In this document: piece by piece, positions 31,379-39,090 of the stretch
Position numbering within the stretch: position 1 is the first letter of the stretch
Layout: each line of letters opens with the position of its first letter
Assembly (NCBI GenBank): GCA_002803225.1
Contig: NXFV01001500.1
Coordinates: forward strand, 1 to 39,090
Direction of reading: 5' to 3'
Source of the DNA: Gamarada debralockiae
Taxonomy: Eukaryota; Ascomycota; Leotiomycetes; Helotiales; Hyphodiscaceae
Length of the DNA: 39,090 bases
The notes under the pieces: model-generated
Told to the model about the DNA's origin: nothing
Seen by the model: the letters and a program-made list of their open reading frames with translations, nothing else
The model's database searches: none
Translations under genes and position numbers: made by a program

Positions 31379-32394
31379 ATTACGAGGGATGCTGCCAAGT
31401 GCTGAAGAAGGAGGAAGAATTAAAGGATTGGCATGAGTACAACAGTCTCTAATCTAGATTCCTGGAAGATTTAGATGGTATTACGGGGTTGCTTCAATTG
31501 AAAGATGAGGATTTATAAATAATAGTATGATTTTAATTGGGTTTGAATTTTAATGACGATCATTTCGATAACGAGATGTTGAATTGACTTCTCCTAGCTG
31601 ACGCATGCAATATGGTCACGTGACAAATGAGAAGTAAGGCTGTGAAGATACTGGAGATACTGCTGAACAAATTAAGTACGGAAGTCTGTACTTATAGACC
31701 GAAATTACCCTATTATTTATAGAACACGTCACACTTATCAAGTCACCATATGGCTCAGCAGGCATTACTAATAACCAGAAACACTGACTATCTGCCTAGA
31801 ATCAGAGTCACTGATTACTTATTCCAACACTTATCTTAAATGAATAAGGGGAGAGTATTAAAAAGGTCAAGGAAGAGGGGCCAGTACATCAAGACAGAAG
31901 ATTGATTGAGTTCGACTTGGTGAAGGAGTCAGTGAGTAAAGCCCAGTTATCGCACTAACGGAGCTCCCGTTGAAATCGTCGACCACATATCTAACAGTCA
32001 CTCCGTTGAATGTACTTTATTGAACGCTCCGCTAGAATTCAAACGGTTGGGGTAGCGGTCCATACAATATATCAAAGTTGGTCGGGACCAGCTTTAGCCT
32101 TTAGTATGTGTAACAGCTCTTCCAACCTTGATTATCCTTATTAATCTATACACGTTCCGGCTTAATTCTACCACTATAACAATGGAATTCGACGACTAAA
32201 TAGACAAATCAATTTATCTGGTACTTCTTAGCATGTTGCGTAAGCTTGCAAACAATTTGGATAATTTGTTCCCAGGGCAGACCCTGCGCGCTTCGAAGAT
32301 ACGCAAACTAGTCAGTAATGTGTAGACTAGCAATGATGCAGAGATTTGGTTAAGACTGTTTCAAAGTGGGAGAGTCTTCCAGCACTCCATCTCC
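31379..32394. other. gene-free, transposon-like debris
   Basis: A broken frame at about 31410-31518 reads like protein (EEELKDWHEYNS, stop, SRFLEDLDGITGLLQLKDEDL), with CAA-to-TAA as a possible cause of the stop. A weak LTR candidate at 31577-31996 (TGTT..AACA) has no target duplication. Confidence 0.35.
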
Positions 32395-33561
32395 CTAGTC
32401 CCAGACTAGCTGGCTAACATCCACCGCTTGAATTGCCTTACTATCATATTCCGAAACAAGCAACGTCTTTCCGTCTGGACTAACCGCGAACTCACGCGGG
32501 AATAAGCCAGTCGGTATTCGTGGGAAACCCTGCTTGCCTTTCAGAGCGGCTTCAGCATCAACGACTGTAAGACCAGAAGTGGTATTGATGGAGTTGAATC
32601 TGTTCGAGTCTGCGCTTATGATATGCCTGCCAAGGTTGACGAAGGTGAGGCCAACGGGAGATGTGCCAACTTGCACGCTCGCCAGTAGCGCATCTGAGGG
32701 GTTGGACTCGAGTTTGGCAGCGTCAAATGCGAGCAGCTTGTTGCTTTCTCGAGCAGTGACCCAAACGTGCTTGCCGTTGGGCGACACTGCAACTCGGACC
32801 GGGCTACAGCCTGCATCGACGCTAGCAAGAAGAGCCTTGGACGGATCGGTTTTCAGTGTTTCGACGTCAAGAATACTCAGAGTGCCCTGAGTCGAACTAG
32901 AGTCTGCGAGCTCGCTAGTTGCGTATAACTTGCTTCCATCGGACGACAATGCGGTACCGACGACTAAAAGACCAAGTGCTATAAAGCCTACGTATGTGCT
33001 CGACACAGACCCATTGTTGGCTCGGTTTACATTAAAGACCTCAATCGCTCCACGGTATCCCGTCGTATTGCTTCCGTCCTCCTGGCTTACGAAGATATAT
33101 TTGTCGTCAGAGGAGAGAGTTGCTTCGATTGAGGTAGTTCCCACCATGCCGCTCAAAAAGCCGACGATCGAATCCACTTCCCCAGCGACTGCCTTCTCAA
33201 CGTCGACTGCAACCGCGCCTGGACCGACAGACACGTACACAGTCTGTTTGTTGCGGGTTATAGCGAGTCCGGCTACACCGAAGCTGCCTTGGTAAAATGT
33301 TGCCGGCACTGTGATTTCGCGGATCAGAGTTGGTGTGAATGTCGATGTATTCAGGACGCCGATAATGCCAGGGCCAATTGACGCAAAGCCAACGTCTTTA
33401 CCCGCGTAGACAAGTCCAAAGGGGTTGCTGGGCACTGTCAGACTGGCCGTGTGCACGCCAATAAGCGTATTCTGCGTCGGAGCCGTAGATTGACAGTCTA
33501 CGGCCGACACAGCAGCGACGGCGGCGGCGGTCGCGATCCAGGATCCGATGAAGCGAGCCAT
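32395..33561 (-). CDS. secreted YVTN-type beta-propeller protein
   Basis: 388 aa, single exon, starting at the ATG at 33561. MARFIGSWIATAAAVAAVSA is a clear signal peptide, then mature DCQSTAPTQN. The rest is a series of about 45-residue blades with the pattern G-SPV-x-VAVSPNGKHVWVTAR, found in YVTN/NHL-like and lactonase-like propellers: GCSPVRVAVSPNGKHVWV, GTSPVGLTFVNLGRHIIS, FPREFAVSPDGKTLLVSEYD. Many N-x-S/T sites (NTS, NGS, NTTG) suit secretion. Catalysis is not evident; lactonase-like or binding roles are both possible. An upstream in-frame ATG (33627) would bury the signal peptide, so it was rejected. The gene stands alone. Confidence 0.75.
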   Translation of the reverse strand: MARFIGSWIATAAAVAAVSAVDCQSTAPTQNTLIGVHTASLTVPSNPFGLVYAGKDVGFASIGPGIIGVLNTSTFTPTLIREITVPATFYQGSFGVAGLAITRNKQTVYVSVGPGAVAVDVEKAVAGEVDSIVGFLSGMVGTTSIEATLSSDDKYIFVSQEDGSNTTGYRGAIEVFNVNRANNGSVSSTYVGFIALGLLVVGTALSSDGSKLYATSELADSSSTQGTLSILDVETLKTDPSKALLASVDAGCSPVRVAVSPNGKHVWVTARESNKLLAFDAAKLESNPSDALLASVQVGTSPVGLTFVNLGRHIISADSNRFNSINTTSGLTVVDAEAALKGKQGFPRIPTGLFPREFAVSPDGKTLLVSEYDSKAIQAVDVSQLVWD

Positions 33562-34628
33562 GCTACCATCATAGTCAGTCATAATCTTGACAATTGACAT
33601 GCTCCGTACTTGCAGAACATGGGTCAAATTCAGATTCGGTTGTTGATCGATAGAGCAGAAATCAAACCCTCAAAGCTTGTAAGTACCTGGCCAAACCTTT
33701 CTTCACTTGAGCAGTTCATCATGCTTTATACATGAAAATAAGATCTGCGATGCTTCGCTAAATCCTTCTCGCACTAAGTCGCTGAGAACAGGGGTTTTGT
33801 GCCTTGTAGAACTAAATGGGATGGATTTCTACTAAAATCTCACCCCCCGTCAGATTCAGCGTCATAGCAATTTCGAAGTTCAGGATCCTGTGCAGAAGCC
33901 TGGGTACGATAAAAGTGGTATGTCATTGAAATCTTCAGAAGGCACGAGGGCTACTGTTCTGTACGTCAAGTAGCAGAGTACAAATCTCTCTGCTTGGTTC
34001 TACTGGACTATACACCTTTATAAGAACCACCACATATGATTGCCCAGAGATACTCGATGATAGCCAACTAAAGGGGGGCGCATCGTTTCGACTAGCGCTG
34101 AGTGATCAAACCAGTATCTCCTAGCATTCAATACTTCTTGTACTACCAGAAATGAGGGTACTCAGAACTGTCTCGCTGTCCTGCTCATAAATTAGTGGTC
34201 TAGCCGTTTCCCAGCTTTTAGCGCGCCGAGGGTAGTCCGAAAGGGGTTCACGTGCAGCCGATTAGACAGATCCAAAATAGGCTCCTGTATGCCCGCAGTT
34301 ATAGCCGAGGAGTCGAAAAATGTCCCCTTCTTCCACCCTTACTCATTGGCTTGCACCTTCGCCTCACCCTTTGCTCGCCTTTAACTACACAATATTGCCA
34401 TTAAAGCAGCCCTGCTCACCTTTCCAAACAAAAACAACTTCGTTCAAGTTAAGATTCAGGTTTAACAACGAGTTGTTCCGGTACATGGATACTTCTCACG
34501 GAGCCTGATTCCGCCGTGTAATGCCGGTAGAATGTTGAGCCGGGAAGCCTTGCCAAACTCTTCAAATCCATCCAATGCCCTGACGAACGTCCGTCGCCAT
34601 CGCATCGCATAGCCAAAACAGGGAAGAA
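33562..34628. promoter_or_regulatory. upstream region of the propeller gene, gene-free
   Basis: No supportable gene in 1.07 kb. It holds the propeller promoter on the left and the leader of the dead membrane-protein gene on the right. Confidence 0.4.
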
Positions 34629-35479
34629 ATGAGGGACCCACGAAAAGCTATCTCCTCCTTCAAGGAAAGACATCCGCGGCTTACAGGCGGACTCTATCAA
34701 GTGATCCTTTTTGTGCTAACATTCTATTGCGTTATCGCGATTGCTTGCTACGGGCCCGGCGCCGCAATTGATGATCCCACGGGCTCTGGCAATGCTACGA
34801 ATGCGGCAGTGGAAAGGATATGCAAGTGGGGAGCAAGAGAAAAGGATGTAGATCTTCAGCCTTTAGAGGTATATCTCCTCTTCAAAAAGTCTAAAGCCTC
34901 TTGAATTGTGGACGGTTACTGATAGGGAATCCAGTTCATCTTCCCATACTTCATCCTCTGCCCTTCAACAATCACGCTCATCGGCGCCTGTGTCCTCTTT
35001 GTTACGGGCCTGACCAAACTGCTCTACCTAAACCGAAACAATGTCTTGCAAGTCACATGATCTCAGCGATGTTCACCCTCACCATAGTCTCGATAGACTG
35101 GCATCATATCCTGGTCTCGCTGCAGATATATCTGCCGTTGATGATCTGGGTTGCAGTGAGTATGAGTGCGCTGTGCCATCCTATTTTAAGGTGGGTTGCG
35201 CCAGGCACTTATGGGAAGGCTGTCGAGGTGAAGGAGGCGTAGAGGGCGGCGTGGGCGCGGAAAAGGGAGGAGAAGAAAAGAAAGAAGTTGCAAAGGGATC
35301 CTGAGGGTGGCATACCTGGGGAGCCGGGGGAAATTACGGGGTTTGAGGCCGGGGTGAATGAAGAAATGGCTTATGTTGAGATACCGGGGTATGCTGAGAG
35401 AGGTTACCGAGCTTGGGATTGCAGGCGTTCAGAAAACTGGATTCGGAATTTGGTGTTTCATATAGGAGGGAGGTGCTAG
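34629..35479 (+). pseudogene. multi-pass membrane protein, frameshift plus nonsense
   Basis: Exon 1 (34629-34868, 80 codons) has a basic start and a helix (LYQVILFVLTFYCVIAIACYG). A 57-nt phase-0 intron (34869-34925) follows. Exon 2 continues IQFIFPYFILCPSTITLIGACVLFVTGL, then runs into a stop at about 35056. The homology-like frame resumes in another frame at about 35051 (SHMISAMFTLTIVSIDWHHILVSLQIYLPLMIWVAVS, shortened) and is broken again by TAG at 35240-35242. After the TAG it stays open in the same frame to 35479, through RAAWARKREEKKRKK and PGYAERGYRAW. I tested GT donors in the relevant phase and found none that would splice around the shift. Likely a four-helix protein of unknown function. 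Confidence 0.55.
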
Positions 35480-36659
35480 TGCATGCTCCGGCTCGATCTT
35501 CTACGAGACTGGAAGATGGTTGAGGTAATGGATTGGGGTCATGAAACCTGTTTTGATGTAGGAACATCTTCCAATGTAGACTGAAGATGGTTTATTTTTA
35601 TAATTCGCTTACCCATTACCTATTTCAGTAGTGGAAGTTGGACCTTTTCCTAGTCGGAATGTTGTTCAGAAGGAAGTCCTCTGGTTTAAGGGACGGTCAC
35701 GATGCGTCGCCGTACAATAATTCAACACTTTAGTCGTCAAAGGCGTCAGATTTGGATTGATTTTCTCGACGAGCTTTGACTCTCTATCTTACAGGCTTCT
35801 TGTCGTGGAGGAGGTTAATCGTGATGTTAGGTTCTAAGGGCAACGCCTTGGGATATTTCGGACAATAACACTGTAGTCATGTGATACGGATGTTGGAAAT
35901 GTGCGCTTGTTCCGTAAAATTCGTATCCACGTGTTGAGTCGAAAAAAGCTTCAGCTCGACTTGGATCGCTGGAGTCGCACACTTGAACGAGCATCCAGCC
36001 TCAACCCACGGCCCCCGACTGCAGATTGGAGGTTGCATGCTATCCGAGAAAGATGATACCAATGTACTCGAAGTGACAGTACCCGCGTATTTTAAAAATG
36101 TAGAACGAGATTGTGATCCCGATGATGACCGTATTCACATAATACACAACCATTATTATATACTATAACTTCGTCACTAGACAATAATCAAGTATACTAA
36201 TTTGAGATGCCTTCAGAAGTTTGTAGAAATTGTAGACTTGTAAATTAGAGGCTTTATATAATAACTAATAATGTTATATCCTAGAATTAAATATATCTTT
36301 TCTATTCTTAGGGAGTATTATACAACTATAGAGAACACATGGTGCACCATGACGCCCTAGGTTGGCCTCGAAGAGAGATATGTGGCGCAACGCCTGTATG
36401 AGAAACAATTGAATTATGCTCTCCCAAAGTATTGCAAACCTGATTTTACCACTTCATTGTGGGAAAGCAACCCTTTCTTACATTTCCAGTGACCTACTGC
36501 CCCGCAGAGTGACTTTGAGCTTCCCAGCGGCCGAGCTCTTTGTCGCCGCAAGGATTCACAGTAGCTTGGTGAATGGGAGCGGATAGGTGCATGGGTTATA
36601 TTAGAAAAACTATATCGAAAGAAAGAATCCTCGGACGACTACCAGAATATCAGGCGCAA
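35480..36659. other. gene-free, AT-rich in the middle
   Basis: No supportable gene. 36170-36320 is strongly AT-rich. A 61-codon frame at 35983 has no recognisable feature. Confidence 0.4.
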
Positions 36660-37520
36660 TATGCGAGGACCAGCAGAACAATCGCAACTGGGTTCCAGGT
36701 TCTCTTACGGAAGCACACTCACTCACTGCTCATAAAGCCACTCTAAAGCGGCTTGGAGGTGCGCTCAAAGTGTTACCTCGTTGGAGTGGAACTTTGCACT
36801 CGTCTTTGAAAATACTCTCAAGTTTGAATGCCATTTTTGGAGAAGAGACCCTCTTTGAGTTCCGTCATGGGAGCCTTAAGCTCTGTATAACTGTGAGCCG
36901 ATCAAACGACTCTACCACTTGCATTCTCTTGAATTACAACGGGGATGGAAAGAGAAAAACGAGCTATAAACATGTGCAAGAGCGAAAGATCAAAAATGAA
37001 GTGCAACTCTTACAATGGTAGTGCCAATCTATATTTAAAAAGGTTATCACTAACTCGATCTTGAAGTGTAAGAATATCGCTCTCGCCGAAATCAGCACAT
37101 GGGTACTATGCTAGGGAGAGAGATGTTCTAAATGAATTAATTGACATTATCCTGAAGGAGCAAGATGTTCTTTGGAGTCGACAAGGTCGAGCGCCCGATA
37201 TTCTCGTAGCTCTTGGCGCATGTATTTAGCCCTTTGATCGAACATTGATATCTAAGAAGATTCCGGAGTGGCTGGCTGACTTCCGCCTCTAAGCCCGCAA
37301 CTCGGAACAGGCTGGAAAGGAACGTCAACATGCTAATAGCATCTCTATTCTATATAGAACTCATAGGTCATCTGCAGCTCGACGAATTGGGACACCTTTT
37401 TTGCCGGGCACAGATACGGTACAGGATATTGCCATCTTTAAAGGCGTATCCAAGTTTGGTAAACAGACCATGAGAAAGCCGCTCGCGATTCTACTACGAC
37501 TTCCAAAGCATTCCCTGTAT
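36660..37520 (+). pseudogene. decayed coding remnant, unrecognised
   Basis: An open frame to 37021 (LTAHKATLKRLGGALKVLPRW, then LFEFRHGSLKLCITVSRS and KHVQERKIKNEVQLLQW) is followed by further protein-like pieces in other frames: GERDVLNELIDIILKEQDVLW and QGRAPDILVALGACI around 37110-37230, RIGTPFLPGTDTVQDIAIFKG around 37390-37450. Stops and frame changes lie between them. I recognise no family. Confidence 0.35.
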
Positions 37521-38656
37521 TAGCCGACAATTATATAATGAAGCCTATTGAGGAATTGCGTGTTCAAGATGTATCGAGATATCGCTGCCTAGCCTCCAAC
37601 ATAGCCTAGACGTGAAGATAGAGGTGATAACAAAAACAAGTCAAAGAATCAGTAACTACCCATACAAACTCTACCAACTTATTTTAGAATCGGGGTTGGA
37701 TTGCGTTTTCGGAAATAAGGACCACTAAATGAAGCACGATTCATTTGAGGTGGCGTATTTAGCCCTGTAAATTCGACAACCTAAGACCCAGCCTCTTGCA
37801 ACTTCACAACGGCCATCGCTACCGAGGCTCTGGAACGCTAGTGAATATGCATGTAGGCGCTTGCGGAGGAAGGAAGCGGCCTATCTTATCTTTGGCAGTT
37901 GCTGTGGGTTGGTGAAACTGCAGTGCATTCCTGCACCCCAATGGAGGTGCTCGGCCATATTTCCAAATCTGACTATCGCCCGCATATACAGTAGGTTTGT
38001 GGCATTATTGGGGGGCATGATGCCTGCAGCTTGGCCGCCTTCCCGCGGCATCTTACAGTACTAGACAATTAATATTACCCCACACCCAATTTTACACCAA
38101 AACTCGCTCTTTACCTTGAATTATTTAAACAACCTACAGTTTAATTAAAGAATAGTCAGTATGACAATTATTAAGATTTATAAAATAAAACACTTTTACT
38201 TATTGGCTTTTTTGATTATGTGTTGTTTTAGACGCAATTTGATCGATTGAAAAGTAATTACGTTAATTTTTATCGCTTTTACATACAAAATCGGAGGTAT
38301 TTTGATAACGCGGAATTCATTGCACGTGATCTCGCTAACCTATTACGCGCCGCTAAAAGTTGAAGCTGCGCTTGAATCGTCTGCTTCGGGGCTTTTTAGC
38401 AATAAAATTATTATTAAAACACCTGTTTCGCTGATAAAATGGGTGGGAAGAAAAAGGCGTGGTTGGGTGAAAGTGCGGGGTGGGGCCTTACTTATTGTGG
38501 GGGACGCATGTAGGCGAGGTTGGTCACAAAGCTTTTTCGTTGAGTGGACCGCACTGGGACATCTCGACACAGGGGTTGCTTCCCTGTTCGAGAACTTGGA
38601 ACCTGAAATCAAGAACCTATATCCCGGAGCTACTGTATAGTAGCCATAGACAGATT
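37521..38656. other. gene-free stretch
   Basis: AT-rich around 38070-38290. The frames at 37861-38064 and 38302-38640 have no recognisable motif. Confidence 0.35.
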
Positions 38657-38699
38657 CTGAGGTCGAATTGAAACCCAGAAGGCTTCAATTCGCCCTCAG
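38657..38699. repeat. 19-bp inverted repeat (hairpin)
   Basis: Left arm CTGAGGTCGAATTGAAACC (38657-38675), loop CAGAA, right arm 38681-38699. The reverse complement of the right arm differs from the left arm at two positions only. Confidence 0.75.
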
Positions 38700-39054
38700 G
38701 GGATTAGAATCACGTGAGGCTAAAGATCCAGCCTTACGTAAGCCTGCATAGCGGCCCTAAGGCTGCGCGTTAGGTTGAACAATCCCTTAGGCATAAAATC
38801 GCACCATTTCGGCTCTAACCCCAATTTGGGATGCCACTACTGCCATCTCTGCTTACTCCTTTGGGAAAAGCCTGCCAATCCAAACTCTAAGATCTTAATA
38901 CCGGAAACCAAGATCCATTGTCGGTGCAACCTTCCTTTCAGCAAGGGAAGGGTTCAAGGAGGGGCAATGCTTTAAACACCTTCCAAAATCATGAGTTTTG
39001 CTAGTGTTCGCCTTAACAGCTAAATTCGTATATGCAGTCAATCAAAAGCGGTGG

Positions 39055-39057
<3 letters not shown>

Positions 39058-39090
<33 letters not shown>
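39058..39090. other. terminal run of 33 C
   Basis: The window ends in an uninterrupted C homopolymer directly after GGTGGTAA. It is not the CCCTAA telomere repeat of ascomycetes. An assembly or sequencing artefact at a contig end is most likely. Confidence 0.7.

Noticed and set aside
31577..31996. LTR-like segment starting TGTTGAAT and ending ATCTAACA
   Set aside because: Only four terminal bases match as an inverted repeat, and the flanks (CGAGA and GTCAC) do not form a target duplication.
39058..39090. Telomere
   Set aside because: Pure C, with no CCCTAA/TTAGGG units.

Overview
The window is nuclear DNA of a filamentous ascomycete (Pezizomycotina). The class is not determined; Leotiomycetes is a guess. 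The evidence is short introns (mostly 46-106 nt, with GT..AG ends and CTRAY-like branch sites), Zn(II)2Cys6 regulators, an RTA1 protein, secreted CAZymes, fungal-type TAF5/Vps5/Med11/bL31m, and repeat copies with the C-to-T and G-to-A bias of repeat-induced point mutation (RIP). All gene models were spliced by eye; where I give a protein length, the exons sum to a whole number of codons.

Layout. (1) 1.2-13.9 kb is accessory. It holds a UPC2-like Zn2Cys6 regulator divergent from an RTA1 lipid-transporter-like gene, the tail of a dead alpha/beta-hydrolase, and a divergent CAZyme pair: GH43-CBM35 (exo-beta-1,3-galactanase type, 10 exons, intact) and GH79 (beta-glucuronidase type, one frameshift). 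A solo LTR with a perfect 5-bp target duplication follows, then a second, dead UPC2-like regulator. The two enzymes fit stepwise removal of arabinogalactan decorations and backbone. (2) 13.9-17.1 kb is AT-rich and decayed, with a pseudogene of a single-pass membrane protein whose two stops look like RIP. (3) 17.1-26.0 kb is a compact housekeeping block: flavin-reductase-domain protein, mitochondrial bL31m, Vps5 (retromer), Med11 (Mediator) and TAF5 (TFIID). (4) 26.3-31.4 kb is repeat-rich: two copies of a repeat (R1/R2), one leading into a decayed DUF3435/FluG-like ORF, and a second LTR candidate. These bracket a Cys-rich membrane-protein gene. (5) 32.4-39.1 kb holds a secreted beta-propeller gene, two decayed genes, a strong hairpin and a terminal run of 33 C, which suggests a contig end.

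The most unusual structure is in the non-coding DNA of TAF5. About fifteen copies of a 25-nt imperfect inverted repeat (9-nt arm, 7-nt loop, 9-nt arm; consensus AATCGTTCA / TGAGCGATT) lie in intron 1, intron 2 and the 3' flank. I saw none in the exons. Intron 2 is exactly 9 nt + four 33-nt units + 9 nt, so one unit would leave a normal 51-nt intron. This looks like intron growth by multiplication of a small palindromic unit.
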